A stretch of 64,000 nucleotides of DNA from Sthenelais limicola (GCA_942159475.1 OW804095.1:90099740-90163739); one strand, 5' to 3'; positions 11,862 through 23,640 are shown, counted from the first letter of the stretch. Program-made: numbers and translations. The notes: generated from the letters alone by a model not told the origin.

Positions 11862-13842
11862 CCCCAGCTATTTTAAATGTGCCTCTGTATGGTAGCCTGG
11901 AAAGTGTATCAGCCACAAGATTATTTTTTGTATTAATGTAGACTGGTTTGAGCTGAATATCATAAATAAAACAAACCCAAAATAGTTCATATAGATGGTC
12001 CATACATATTGGACTATGACTTGTCCCATTCCTAATCATATGGATCACTTGGGTGTTGTCAATCAAACAGACTACATCACAACCCCGGAGTGACTCACAC
12101 CACCTTTTTAGGGCAACAAGTACAGGAAAAATCTCCAATACATTGATACTGTCATCTGTCTCTAAATAATCAGAAGTAGGGCCTAAATGACTGCAGTCAG
12201 TGTCAACTATAGGGGCCTCATAGCCTTTCCATACCCCTGCAACCCAGTCCATGTCCAAAACAGCACCATAACCCCTCTTTGAAGAATCTGTAATAATCGG
12301 GTGAGGATATTGGGGCCTATCTAAATATCTAATTCCATTGAACACTTCAGTAAAAGCTTTCCACCACTCTAGGTCCTTCATGAAACCAGCATCTAATGGT
12401 AAAGATCTGACCCTCCTAGCCAGCATTTCTTTGTACAAATCAAAAAATCTGCGGCAAAATGTCCTTCCTCCAGGGTAGACAGTGGCACAGTGGGCCATAT
12501 ACCCATTCATACGTTCTAGATCTTTCTTTAGAATATACTTGTATCCACTAACCTTCTTGAGTAATTCTTTTAATTTTCTAAGCTTCCCTTCTGGAAGCGC
12601 TAGGGTCATATTCATTGAGTCTATCTCAATGCCTAGGAAAATACATTTGGTGGAAGGGGGAGAGACTTTCTTCCAGGATATGTAAAACCCTAGATATCTA
12701 AGCAGATTGATAATTATTTGTTGGGCAGCAACACACTCATCATAGGTACTAGCCCTGACCCAATAATCATCGAGATAGTTTACTACTACTATACCATAAA
12801 CGTCTAGCAACACACATGCTACAAAATTTGAGATCTGATCAAAGTAGCAGGGGCCTGTTCTTAAGCCAAAGCATAAGCGGTTGTCACAGAAATATCTATC
12901 TTGCCCATCTAACTGCCAACAAAAACCACAATACTTCCTATGTCCTGGGTCAATGGGAACCGCCCTATAAGCTGACTTTATATCAACTGTAGACATGAAA
13001 TCTCCTACTTCTAGCATAGCTACCACATTTTCTAAACCCTTGTAACTAAATTCTCGTATGAGAGAATCACAAAAATAGTTTACAGACCTCCCAGCTGGCA
13101 TACTACAATCAGTTATAGGGCGAATATTCCCATCAGGTTTAGGGACTGCCCCTAAAGCATGTACACAGTGAGGCTTAGTATCTAGGACTGAAACCATTCC
13201 CCCAGTAAACTCTTCATACACAATAGCATTCATCTTATCACGAGGGCCCTCCTCCAAAATAGATTTATAGTTATCACAGTGATATTCAGGAGGGACAGTA
13301 TCGACAATAGGAAAACCATCTGTTATACCAGCAAAAGTACTCTCATGTTCAGCAGCAGCATCAGAATTAATGAGACTTTTTAAATAGGCAAATCTGCATG
13401 GCTTTAGCTGGCTACGAACATTGTCAAGCAAAAATACACAGGTACAGCAGCCAAGTTTACAACATTCGAAAACCTCAACAACATGACCTCCAGCAGTTGG
13501 GTCAGTTTTAAACAACAATTTTCGGTCAGTACAAACATGTGCCTTGATAATAACAGATTCGTCACATACCATTTTGGTACTTACATTAACACACTCAGTA
13601 AGATTCTCAAGGCTCAGGTGTTTATCAGCATCCATCGTGGGAGAAATAACCACTTTACTTGTTCCATCATCTCCGCAAACAACGTCCGTGTCCACCATGT
13701 TTCCAGAATGTGTGTCAAAACCAATCTCCATGACAGGAGAGTGATGCAAGACAGAGTCAGGCGACTTGTTATTTTCGTAATTACCATGGCAACTGTTGAC
13801 AACACTTTGTTTACAACGTGAAGTAAAACATTCTGAAGACAC
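11785..13842 (-). CDS. Reverse transcriptase-RNase H polyprotein of the Ngaro-type element
   Basis: The 685-codon frame is intact. It copies element RNA into DNA. RT motifs begin near residue 230 (AVPKPDGNIRPITDCS). Motif A is at 285-293 (TVDIKSAYR, catalytic D287) and the YLDD box at 356-359. RNase H follows: TDSSKRGYGAVL (D519), NVLE (E570), LIDNTQV (D595) and VADTLSR (D645), a complete acidic set. The first about 190 residues are cysteine-containing and unassigned; no aspartic protease motif is visible, as is normal for tyrosine-recombinase retroelements. The start lies 36 bp after the gag stop and the end overlaps the recombinase ORF. No methyltransferase domain is present. Confidence 0.92.
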   Translation of the reverse strand: MSSECFTSRCKQSVVNSCHGNYENNKSPDSVLHHSPVMEIGFDTHSGNMVDTDVVCGDDGTSKVVISPTMDADKHLSLENLTECVNVSTKMVCDESVIIKAHVCTDRKLLFKTDPTAGGHVVEVFECCKLGCCTCVFLLDNVRSQLKPCRFAYLKSLINSDAAAEHESTFAGITDGFPIVDTVPPEYHCDNYKSILEEGPRDKMNAIVYEEFTGGMVSVLDTKPHCVHALGAVPKPDGNIRPITDCSMPAGRSVNYFCDSLIREFSYKGLENVVAMLEVGDFMSTVDIKSAYRAVPIDPGHRKYCGFCWQLDGQDRYFCDNRLCFGLRTGPCYFDQISNFVACVLLDVYGIVVVNYLDDYWVRASTYDECVAAQQIIINLLRYLGFYISWKKVSPPSTKCIFLGIEIDSMNMTLALPEGKLRKLKELLKKVSGYKYILKKDLERMNGYMAHCATVYPGGRTFCRRFFDLYKEMLARRVRSLPLDAGFMKDLEWWKAFTEVFNGIRYLDRPQYPHPIITDSSKRGYGAVLDMDWVAGVWKGYEAPIVDTDCSHLGPTSDYLETDDSINVLEIFPVLVALKRWCESLRGCDVVCLIDNTQVIHMIRNGTSHSPICMDHLYELFWVCFIYDIQLKPVYINTKNNLVADTLSRLPYRGTFKIAGDVLQAAHLCCASTIFSDCRGPSLDG

Positions 13843-13878
13843 AACATTTGATGACTTTCCCCCACGATGAGCCTCATC

Positions 13879-14706
13879 CTATTTAGAGTTTACAGCTGAT
13901 TTACTAGAGCAAGACTTGATTCCGTGGTCTGTTGACCCACACCTCTGGCACTTATGAAAATATCTACAACTTTGTAAGCTACATCCAGCCTCCGAGTTGA
14001 AATTGAAACATATGCCTTTCTTTGTTGGCTTGAATTTACGCTCACCATCCCTTGCAACCTTCTTAGAGTTCTCAAATGCATAATACTTGAGAATCTCATC
14101 TTGGCGAATATCGGTAAAGGCAGCTAAACCTATTCTGTTAGCCCTCTCCCGAACACAAGAGTCATAATCAAGGCTGGCTTTCAGTGAGTAAACATTACTG
14201 GCCGATTTGTCCGACATCAACAAAGCATGCCTGAGGATTCCTTCTACCTCCGAGCTGGGACGATTATCAGTGAGAAGTTTCAAAGCTAATTTTATTGTCA
14301 AAGACAAAAGTTTTTCAATGGAATCGACACTCTCACCTCTTGGGAGGTCCTTGGTCCTATCAAAAGGCTTCTTGGCCCGATGCTCGGTGCTTCTTGAACG
14401 GGAACGTCTCCGGCGGCCACGCCCACCTGACACTCTGTATATGTCACTGTCTACAGATGATTCCCGAGATCCTATCTCCACCTCTGTCTCCGAACCATCT
14501 TCATCATTACCCTGACGACTTGAGCTAGGTTTAGATGCCAAGAATTTCTTCATCATTCCCTCCAACGCCGTCAATCTTGCTGCCACTGGATCTCCAGATA
14601 AACTGGTAAATAAATCTTCAGTATGACGTTGATTAAAATGTTGACATTTCTTTCCCGTAGGGGAATCATGTCTCTCGCCACACTTGGAACAATAACGCCC
14701 ACCCAT
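13879..14706 (-). CDS. Gag-like protein with CCCH and CCHC zinc motifs (Ngaro-type element)
   Basis: Intact frame of 275 codons, beginning 16 bp inside A1. It would package element RNA. The N-terminus has CSKC...C...H (residues 6-28), which may bind zinc. A Ser/Arg-rich basic stretch lies at about 93-112. Near the C-terminus is a CCCH motif (C233-x8-C242-x4-C247-x3-H251), followed at once by a CCHC knuckle (C253-x2-C256-x4-H261-x4-C266). The pairing of these two zinc motifs at the gag C-terminus is familiar from DIRS-group elements. First ORF of the element, followed 36 bp later by RT-RNase H. Confidence 0.85.
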   Translation of the reverse strand: MGGRYCSKCGERHDSPTGKKCQHFNQRHTEDLFTSLSGDPVAARLTALEGMMKKFLASKPSSSRQGNDEDGSETEVEIGSRESSVDSDIYRVSGGRGRRRRSRSRSTEHRAKKPFDRTKDLPRGESVDSIEKLLSLTIKLALKLLTDNRPSSEVEGILRHALLMSDKSASNVYSLKASLDYDSCVRERANRIGLAAFTDIRQDEILKYYAFENSKKVARDGERKFKPTKKGICFNFNSEAGCSLQSCRYFHKCQRCGSTDHGIKSCSSKSAVNSK

Positions 14707-14722
14707 TGTGATAAAGGTTTAA

Positions 14723-14923
14723 CTGTGGAAATAAATATGTAACCTTATCTGTCCAGTGGCTATACAAAAGTGACCGTTGTTTACATGTTCCATTCGAGGC
14801 ACACAAATGGATGAGTCTGATTGGATGATAGTCCAGGTTGTCATGGTCACTGGGATGACCCAGAGATTGAAGCCACGCCCCCTTCTGCTCAGCTATATTC
14901 CTGAATGGGATTCATGTCCACAT
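14723..14923 (-). repeat. A1 split direct repeat of the Ngaro-type element (5' terminus)
   Basis: 201 bp, matching A2 (10513-10713) with one visible difference. It forms the 5' end on the minus strand and must hold the promoter. Unique flanking sequence begins at 14924. Confidence 0.88.
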
Positions 14924-15984
14924 TTAAGACAAAAATGAGGATCAAAGTACCAAACATACTCAGAAATACCTAGTGTTTATCATTTTCCCGCCTACAAATA
15001 CAGATTATTATAATCAACGTCCAGTCACCGTCTTGAGTTCCCGATTCGGTATATATAGTCACTGAATTTCAGAGATTCAATTCAATTATTGAATTTCAAT
15101 TATTCCTCAAACTAAAAATAGCCTGCTACATTTTTGTCGACGTGTTCTCACGTGTATACAAGGGTAGCCTGGTATGTAATGAATCAGTTCACCGTCATAC
15201 AATATTCATAATATTGACATAATAATTTGGTCGGTTTCTGGAGAATCTGCCGGGATATAAACATTGACAATAGCCTAGAAGAAACAAGCGTTCGGACGGT
15301 TTTCAGTGTTTCATTAGAATCCGACACTAAATTATAATTATAAGAAACACAACTGAAAACATCTGGGCTTATAGATTACAGTTTGTGCAAACCCATGAGC
15401 CCGTCTTAAAGATGCATTCCCAGTTAACATTGTTCAAAGACTAAAGTTTTGCTACTTTTTGTTCCGTTCATTTCCTACCCATTTGACCCATTTGAACGTC
15501 CATATTTATACTAAGGGGACCCGCTGAAATACGTTGCTGCAGTGGTTTCACTTATTATTGCACTCGTTTTCTTTCGGGGGATTCATCTTCAAAATCTTCT
15601 TAAATTAATGACGCAATAACTGACAATGTAGCTTTAATTAGACCCCTCTTGCCTTAATTTTCGAGTGAGATGTAATTGCCTGATCTTTTGACCATACCAT
15701 TTGAACCGATATCAGATGAATAATCAACTCGCTCATAGCGAACTGTTCCCTGTGAATAGAAAATGGTGTGTCTTCAAAACATAGGTCCCTGTGCAATGGA
15801 CACCTCGCAATTGATTCCATTCAATCGCTCCCGATGTGGAACAAGAGTTGCAAGTTTACAATTGCTGACAGCTGCATGAGGGCTGGATCACGCTTTGATG
15901 GCTTAAATTGAAAGTATTGTGCAAGACGACCAGTCTGAGATCGACATCCGGAGTGACTTTGGCACAACAGACAATCGCCTTTCC

Positions 15985-16115
15985 AGCCTTTCCTCTCTCT
16001 CCTCCTTCCCTGCCCACCATCTCTCTCCTCCCTCCCTCTCCTCCCTTCCTCTCCTCCCTGCCTCTCCCCTTCTCTCCTTTCTTCCTCTTTTCCTCTCTTC
16101 TCTCCCTCTCTTCAT
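15985..16115. repeat. CT-rich microsatellite tract
   Basis: Irregular CTCTCCTCCCTCC units. The open frames across it are artefacts of composition. Confidence 0.85.
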
Positions 16116-16320
16116 AAAATTCATTTTGTAGACAAAATCAACTTTGACTTTGGGTCTGTGCACTACATTAATTTTGAACATGAAATTGACTTTGGAATTC
16201 ATTTCATACACAAAATTGACTTTGGGAATGCACACAATTCATTTCGTACTCTAAATCCTCTTTGGGACTATTCAATATTGATTTTGTACACGAAATTGAT
16301 TGCTCAATGAAGAAAATAAC
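16116..16320. repeat. Degenerate tandem repeat, period about 50 bp
   Basis: The words TTCATTTYRTA, ACAAAATTGA and CTTTGGGA recur four to five times in the same order at roughly 45-60-bp spacing. Each unit is partly palindromic (TTTTGT...ACAAAA). An old decayed minisatellite is the simplest reading. Confidence 0.5.
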
Positions 16321-19300
16321 TATTTCGTTGAAAAGATTAATTTGTAAATGAACAAATTAACAATTTTGTTCTTAACTGTCCATTTTGTGAACACAAGTGG
16401 ATAATAAACAACAAAATTGTGAGGTTGACACTTGACGCCCCATAGTAATTCAGCTTCGAGCATAGGTCGGTCAAACGAAAGCCGGCGAACTACTTTTTGA
16501 AAGTGTGGCATATTCCAATGAGTTATAATGATCTGATCAACATGGTTTCGGTTAATACTTTTAAAAAGATTTTAGATTTCAAAAAAGGAACGTATGGCTC
16601 TATGATGGATAAATTGAGAGTTGGAAATAGGTTATTCGGTCAGGCATTTATTACTCTCATGAAGCGGGCATTTAAACATTCCTAAGAAATAAGGCGAGTT
16701 AAAATTCAACGGACTGGAAAATGAAGGGAGTGACAAGAAAATGTATAATTTCCTCTCTCGTCTGCCAACGAGATTATATGAAACTGACATTCAAACGGTA
16801 TAGATCGCACAAAACGCAAAATTGCTTGCAGGAGAATCCATCTTTTCCCAGTGACGTGCTCAAGTAAAAATGTATTGAGAATTCCTACATTGGTGAGTGG
16901 CATTTTTGCTCGTGATGAAAATCCTCAGCCGTTCCATTATCCATTGGCTATAAACATCATTGAACGATAATTATAAATCGAAGACCTATACTTGGATTCT
17001 AAAAGAGGTTATTCAAAATGTCCTCCACTAATCATTGGTCCGACTTCAAGGAACAGTTTTGAATAAATAAATCCATGTTGCATTCATCTAGACACATTCT
17101 CTAGAACTTCAAAGCCTCCGAGGTTTGCCGTTTCTACATTGTCCCATATTTTGAGTGGCGACTGAAGACTTGCAGGTGTAATACACAGAGTATGATGGAT
17201 CGTTTATTGAAGCAATGATGACCTGCCTGTATCTATACATGGAATCTCGGACGTGGAAATTGTGGTGTAAAGAAAGCAAGAGATTATCAAAAGAAGTCGT
17301 GAATGCTTAACTGGGCAGGATGCTATTAATTATGCAAAGGCATCTGTCTAGAGCGGACTGATTTAATGCTCATCCTTTAGCGACCATAAACTGAATCATT
17401 AAAAACAGTAGGACCCAATATATTAGCCAGAAGGGAGATCTATATACTGGACGACCTGATAGTAAATTGATAATAAGGCACATACCTTAGGCTAAATATC
17501 TGTGGAGAAATCCAATCGCATTTGAAGTGAAAGTGATTGCAACAACGCCTCTATGTATACATGTAGATAACACTCATTATATATATATTGTTGCCGTCGG
17601 GTTTCCATCGTGCCAATGAGTGTTCTGCAGAATCAGGTTTGTCATCATCGCTTCAAAAATAGTATAAATATGACCAGTTCGGGGAACCTAGCTTAGCCAT
17701 TGGTTACTATTATATCTAGTTAATGCTATGGAAAAGGTCTGGAAGGGAATCTATTCCTACTATAATACACAGAATCCTGGAAGAAACGTGATAAGATCGT
17801 TCTGGTCTTTATTGCTCAGTGACCAGAGGCAGACATGTTGCATATACCTCGGTTGTTCAGCCTTCTGAAAAGACGAAGCTACATAGTATCTACGTCATGG
17901 TTACTGAGAGACAATAATACCTATACATGACATTGCGCCAACTTCATTATTTACATCAATTCTAACCTGCCTTGCTTGGACATGCCATTTCACACATTTA
18001 CATCCTCCAAGAATATTAAAGAAAATCTTATTGAAAAAATTACGATCTTTCAATCCAGTAAGGAGAATAAATGTGGGGGATAGCTGTTGCCTCGCCCAAT
18101 TCCATTCCCTCTTGAATTTCGTCGGAGGCTTCATCAGAGGGGCTAGTAACCCTATATATATGTGTCTGGCATTCATGGGGCACCCCAGCTATAGAACACA
18201 CTTATCAGTGCATCAAAAAAACATAATGCCTGCACTTGGCGCCTGGTACAAACACACTGGCTCCATAGCAGCCACATATTACGTTTTCTCATTAATTTGA
18301 TTTGGTCAATTCAATGTACATATTATATTCGAGAAGTTTACTTGACTTGCGTAAATTCTATTCTCAAATGACATAATCTAGGGCGGCTGCAGAAATCCGT
18401 TTGAACAGCAAAACCTTCCAATATGAGTCTTGGATGACTGGGTTGAGATAATTCCTGCATCAACTAAGAAACGAATTATTTTGTGGGAATTCCTTTACCT
18501 GTAGGAAGTACATAGATTCCTTCCTACGTGATATTCCCAGCTGGTAGGAATAGTCCATACGCACAATAGTGGGTGGCAATTTCTATTCCATTACAGGAAG
18601 GGGGAAAGGTTTAGTAATACTCACACATTATTCTCCTTTCCTTAGCTTATATAACAGGCTCCAATTTTGGATTTAGCTTCCTTCATGGCACGGAACATTT
18701 ATTTCGGGTTTTCAATTGGACAATTTCTGTCAGGAAGACAATCAGTGCATCGAGGGAGCGATACAGTTTCTATCAGCTCATAAAACAGGCCCCTGGTATA
18801 TGCCCTATAGCAACCTTTCCCTTTCTTGCAGTGCTTACAGTTACATCACAATATCAAAGTTAATTAACATGAAGTTATAAATATCCATGCAACAAAAGGG
18901 AAATACCTCTCAGTTCTCTAATAGGGAGAACAAATTTCCATTGTTATCTTTTAAATTATTTAATAAATTTTAAATTTATGATTCAATGGACTAGCCTTCT
19001 CGTTCAGTATGGAAGAAATGTTGGTATACAAATAATAAGTGATACAGTATGTAGACAATGACTGTCACACGTACTTAACATGAATTCTTAACATTTAATC
19101 AACTCTACTTTGAGGATCTGCATTATTTTTCCCTTCTTCCATCCTTCTCTTGGGAATGTTACACTATAATTGAAACCTTAATGACCTCTTTATCCTAGGT
19201 ATCAAATAATAAAGCATTCAATTCATAGAACAATTATAATGTACTAAGGCATCCTCTGGGCATCCTATGCAGCGTTTTCCTTTGGATCTCCCGTTGTTCT

Positions 19301-20927
19301 AATGATAGATCTAATGACCTGTTGATGATGTTCCGTTGTAATGTAGATAATTAATGAGCTTAGAATAATTTTCCACAATTTGTGGAATCCTTATTCAACA
19401 CCACAATGCATTCATTCTTCCAGTGTTTCATTATGTATTATTATATCAAATAGTGTGCACGATTATATACATTTAGGCGAGTCATTAGCTCGCCTAAAAA
19501 TATAACCGCCACCTCATAACTACAAATATCGCCTTTTTAGTTGCACAGGGGGAGGACCGATGATCATATTTCACAAGGAAGGCCCCATAGTGAAGCACAA
19601 CGGCATCCGTAATAGGCATGTAACCGCTATTACTGGCTTGTGCCTATTTGTCTAGCACCTATACTATTAACTCGTAGGCTATAAAGTCAATCCCTAGCGT
19701 ACTGGAGAATCTAACAGGCCCTCGGTCTAGTTCTTGAAACTGAATGCACAGGAGGAGTTCACACGGCATAACTATCTAATTTATGTCAGCGTGTTCAGGT
19801 CCTGTAATAGACCTAGTTGATGGTATCTTGTGCATTGAGAACTGAACCTTACCCCGTCTTAGATACATCAACTGTATGTACTAACTTAGGTATACATGAC
19901 TGTATTAAGTGTGTTACAGAATTCTATCATCTACTGCCCTTCACAGAGAAGCTCACCACCCGCCGTATATTCTACACTATTGTATGTAATATTCTAGCGA
20001 CCAACAAATCTACCTCCACCTCCGCCTACCAGAAAAGTCATCATACTCCATCATACGCATCGTTTCCTTGCTGGATTGCGTGTCTCATGATCCGTTATTT
20101 GACAACGTAATGTAATAACAATTCGTATCTCGCCTAGAGGAAAATGATTCATAATTATTTGGCATTGTTTTAGCCACCAGAAATTACCATGATTATTCGG
20201 TCAAGTCTCTCGATCAAGGGTTTTATTATCACTGTCAAACAAAAGTGAACTAATGTGTTATGACCCTAGGTTTTTTTAAGGAGGTCGATAAATTACACAG
20301 ACACTCGTCTACTATTATTACTTTGGATTTTATACGGCCAGTAACATATCGAAGTGTGTACAATGGATATGGATCACATGGTAAGGTCCATCTAGTGGAG
20401 AAAACACTTTCAATCAGCATCTCACCAACTTGCGCAGATGTTGCGCGGTCAATGTATGTGTCCATTTCGATCGAAGTAGTATAGGGAAAGATTTGTTTAT
20501 CCCTGGCACTACACTTCTCCGTATTGCGTTAAACCAATTCATATGATTTCTTTGATAAATAATATCAAAATACCACATTCATATCAACACACAAGAAGGA
20601 ATAACTACCAAAACTTGATAAATATAATAACTTTAGCTTCTTGGAATTAATGAAACGAAAGGGAAAGTATGAAATCAGTGTATGAAATCAGTGCCAGATG
20701 TGGTATTTCGACTTAAAGATAGCGTTTCGGTTCTTACCTATTGTTGCAGGGTATAGAGAGGAGAGTAACATAGCGACTATGCTGCATATGTGAGGATTGT
20801 TGGGCATATGAAGTCACATATGAAGTACTCTAAACATTATTGTTGCACCTTATGTGAGGTAATTTGTCTTTAGTTTGTGACGTAAGTATAACCCTTACTG
20901 GTCATGAGACCTGACCATTATGACAAG

Positions 20928-21741
20928 TGTTAACATAAGGTTTGCATTTAAAAGGTATTTTCTGGCCGTTTCACATTAATTCCATTTATTCGATTTTATT
21001 CTTCTTAAAGGCCTGAGGTTTAAACTGACTAGACTATAAGACCATATCCAGACTCTGTTATTGGGATAATTAACTACTTAGTGCAAGCTAAGCATTTTAC
21101 TGTCTAGCCAGGGGGTTTCATCCCTTTGTTAGCATTAAAGCCACTCAAGCCAGGGGCTTAGCATTCCTGTGCTAAAGCTGTTAGCAAGTCTAGGCAGGGG
21201 CTTGGCATCTTTGTGCTAACCCCTGTACAAGCTCAACAAGGACTTTTACCTCTCTGTGATCAGCCTTAGTATTAATGCCAGACTAAGAAATTATGATGCT
21301 ATCCTCTTAATTGTTGTTTGTTTCATGCTGATGCTGATGCCTGTGACTTATGGAAAATAAACAGAACTTAGCTTCTTGCCAGTCTAGGTCCCAGGTGGTG
21401 TGGTAACCTAGTAACCCCCAACCCCCTTTCTGGATATATATACTCAGGTGTTCCTCCCTATTCCTCAGTTATTACTTTGCTTCTGAACACTGACATTGTT
21501 CAGTACTTGTCCAGTACCACACTACCAAGACCTCTGCTATATTGAAACTACCTTCTACTGAACTACAGGAATTCCTTGTGTGAGTTATCCTTCATAGTTA
21601 TTGATCAGTATTCATAATCAATTGTCTGCAACAATGCACTAGTATCCACATACCTCTTGCCAAGCTGCTCCCAACGAATGATATTTAGTTTATATTTATT
21701 TAATTAGAATATTTGACTGAACCTCAAGTCATTACTCTAAA
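20928..21741 (+). repeat. 5' LTR
   Basis: Matches 36445-37258 with about three visible differences (for example CATCCCTTTG versus CATCCCTCTG, near 21118 and 36640). It contains three degenerate copies of a ~60-bp unit marked by CAGGGGCTTRGCAT (about 21100-21235), and a TATA-like box at 21434-21442. It ends near CTCTAAA. The outer flank ends ACAAG. Confidence 0.9.
21434..21442 (+). promoter_or_regulatory. TATA-like box of the LTR promoter
   Basis: GGATATATATACTCAGG lies about 300 bp before the LTR end, followed by a pyrimidine-rich stretch (TTCCTCCCTATTCC) suitable for initiation. It is duplicated in the 3' LTR near 36950. Inference from position and sequence. Confidence 0.45.
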
Positions 21742-21743
21742 AC

Positions 21744-21761
21744 TGGTGGACTGAAACCCGG
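21744..21761 (+). promoter_or_regulatory. Candidate primer-binding site
   Basis: TGGTGGACTGAAACCCGG begins two bases after the LTR end. A leading TGG complements the CCA end common to tRNAs. I could not assign the tRNA. Confidence 0.4.
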
Positions 21762-21832
21762 TGCAGGACTTTTTGATTGTTGAATAAGATATTTTGTGGA
21801 GCTGATATTCTGATTCTTAAGTAGAAGTCAAA

Positions 21833-21970
21833 ATGGCCATTACTATGGAAGAAGATCAGGCGCTATTTGAAGGCACTGGTGAACGTTTTGATCAGATGGA
21901 ACAAGTATTGGAACAGAAAATGTATTATGAATTGAACTTTACTATCCGAAATGCAGGATTGTGTATGTAG
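21833..21970 (+). CDS. Short upstream ORF before gag (45 codons)
   Basis: A 45-codon frame starts with MAITMEEDQALFE and ends at TAG 21968-21970, 41 bp before the gag start and in a different frame. It is acidic and helix-prone. It could be a true upstream ORF, a first exon, or the displaced N-terminus of gag. No family is recognised. Confidence 0.35.
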   Translation: MAITMEEDQALFEGTGERFDQMEQVLEQKMYYELNFTIRNAGLCM

Positions 21971-22011
21971 GACTATTTATGTATACCTAACAATGTGAGA
22001 CTTTAGGCATC

Positions 22012-22865
22012 ATGACGTTTCATGAGAATGGGATTGTTCCTTTCGAGGATAGGGAGGATCAGGACCCAATAATCTGGATACAGGCGTATGAGTCATTCAT
22101 TGATTACACTCAGCCAAATAGAGAAAATGCCGCTAGAAATGCTTTATCTATATATCTGAAAGGTGAGGCTCTAGAATGGTATTTTGACCATCATGTTGCA
22201 AATCTCAATAACTGGAATGATGTGAGAGAAACATTTGTGAAATATTTCATTGGATTGGATGCATATCAACGTGCACAGTTAGTGTTCACACAGATGAAAC
22301 AAGGGGAACACATAGATACCTTCATTAGGCGTGCTTCCAGGGCATACAGAATTTTGGGTTATAATGAAGCAGAAAAAGTAAGATTCTTTATTTGTGGTCT
22401 TCTGCGTAGCATTCAAGAGGTTGTGATGAGAACTGAACACCATACTTTTACTGATGTAGTCCTGGCAGCAAAATTTGCAGTTCGAACAACCCTGATTCAA
22501 AATGAATCAGCCATTGATACTCTTAAAGATCGATTTCATGAGCTGTCTAGCTCGGTGAAATCATTAGTTAATACAGACCTGAAGGTGAATTCCTCACAGG
22601 ACGCATCTATTCAATCAGTAAGAAGTGAAACCCGAGGCCGCCTCCAGGGTAAATGCAAGTGGTTTAATGTTATGAAAGGATTTGGGTTTATCATCCCTGA
22701 GAATGGAGACAAAGACATCTTCGTGCATTATTCTGTTATTAAAAAGACAGGATTTCGATCTCTGGGTGCAGGAGAAGAGGTGAAGTTCCACTTCAAATCT
22801 TCCAGTAAGGGACTACAGGCCACATATGTATCTGGACCTCGGAATTCTGACTGTGAAGGACCTGG
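22012..22865 (+). pseudogene. Gag with LIN-28-type cold-shock domain, interrupted before its zinc knuckles
   Basis: Residues about 15-145 form a retrotransposon gag domain (AARNALSIYLKGEALEWYF; NWNDVRETFVKYF; MKQGEHIDTFIRR). A linker follows, then a cold-shock domain at about 211-276: GKCKWFN, the RNP1-type KGFGFI (222-227) and the RNP2-type DIFVHY (235-240). The region after RNP2 (GFRSL, GEEVKF, KGL, SGP) follows LIN-28 rather than Y-box proteins. The frame is cut at the CCTGG duplication (22861-22865). As the DNA stands it runs 11 codons into the insertion and stops at 22902. The rest, two CCHC knuckles, lies at 34741-35092. Presumed role: capsid formation plus RNA binding. The start at 22012 is the first ATG of the frame giving a full gag domain. 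Confidence 0.88.
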
Positions 22866-23035
22866 GGGGCATATTACTAACATAGGATCAATCCTACCAT
22901 AGGATGAGGGTAGGACTAGGATCCTTGTCACAATATAGGATAATCCTAAATTCTGTATTACTAACGCGATCCTACTGGAATCCTACCTAGGACGATCCTA
23001 CCCGCCGTAGGACGATCCTACTAAGTACAGAAGTG
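22866..23035 (+). repeat. Left terminal inverted repeat region of the 11.87-kb unit
   Basis: Starts GGGGCATATTACTAAC, then repeats TAGGATC/GATCCTA in both orientations, giving many small hairpins. A second TATTACTAACGCGATCCT word near 22953 suggests a duplicated or nested terminus. Confidence 0.75.
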
Positions 23036-23399
23036 ATAGTTAGGCCTAAGTAGAGTTGAGTTTAACACATATAGAACTGTAGAAATTGTCATGATATATG
23101 AGACTATCCACCAAACCTTCGTCATATGTTTTTTTTTATTTTTAAATAAAGAATATGGCTGCATATCATTAATTTTGATACATAATAATATGTGAAAATA
23201 CATCAAAAATAATTTCTTAAAAACAATTCATGATGATAACACGCTCTATAATTGTAGTTTCAGAATTTGTTGTGGGGTAGGAAGATGCTACAACTATATC
23301 AAATATCGTTGTAAATAATATAGCATGAATTTGGCATTTCAATTTGGCAAAGATGTTGAATAGTAGAATTTTACATTGTCTTGGTAATGCAAAATTGTT

Positions 23400-23640
23400 T
23401 TGATATTGGCATGTATGTATTCATGTATACAGACATGCATAGCCATGTATAATAATTGAGTATGTATGCATGTTCATATATATATGTATGTATGCATGTT
23501 CAAACATGTAAGTATTTATGCATGTTCATACATGTAATTATGTATGCATATTCATATATATATGTAAGTATATACAATGCATGTGTACACATATAATATT
23601 ATATACATGTATACATATAGATAGACACTGGTACAGATGT
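23400..23640. repeat. ATGTATGC/ATACATGT-type microsatellite
   Basis: Irregular ATGTATGTATGCATGTTCATAC units. Similar sequence recurs at 33960-34320 near the other end of the unit. Confidence 0.7.

Larger units (their letters stand above)
10361..14923 (-). mobile_element. Ngaro-type tyrosine-recombinase retrotransposon, nearly complete
   Basis: Read on the minus strand, the order is A1 (14923-14723), gag, RT-RNase H, tyrosine recombinase, B1 (10836-10714), A2 (10713-10513), 29 bp, B2 (10483-10361). Split direct repeats of this A1...B1-A2-B2 form are the hallmark of Ngaro and PAT elements, and differ from the inverted termini of DIRS1. The adenine methyltransferase domain carried by DIRS and PAT elements is not seen, which favours Ngaro. 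A1 and A2 (201 bp) differ at one base that I can see, and B1 and B2 (123 bp) look identical, so the insertion is young. No target duplication is expected or seen. One frameshift in the recombinase makes this copy probably non-autonomous. Confidence 0.9.
14924..20922. other. Long non-coding stretch, nothing recognised beyond simple repeats
   Basis: No frame with motif support on either strand. It contains a pyrimidine-rich tract (15985-16115) and an AT-rich degenerate periodic stretch (16116-16320), listed separately. Short frames such as 16497-16685, 17901-18300, 19817-20110 and 20250-20484 look like chance. Confidence 0.5.

Noticed and set aside
18113..18150. A second hammerhead-like motif on the minus strand (CTGATGAAGCC...GAAATTC)
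   Set aside because: CUGAUGA and GAAA are present and a helix I can be drawn (CCCU/AGGG), but the would-be helix II (AGCCTCCGAC) does not pair and no NUH cleavage site stands at the right place. At best a decayed relic.
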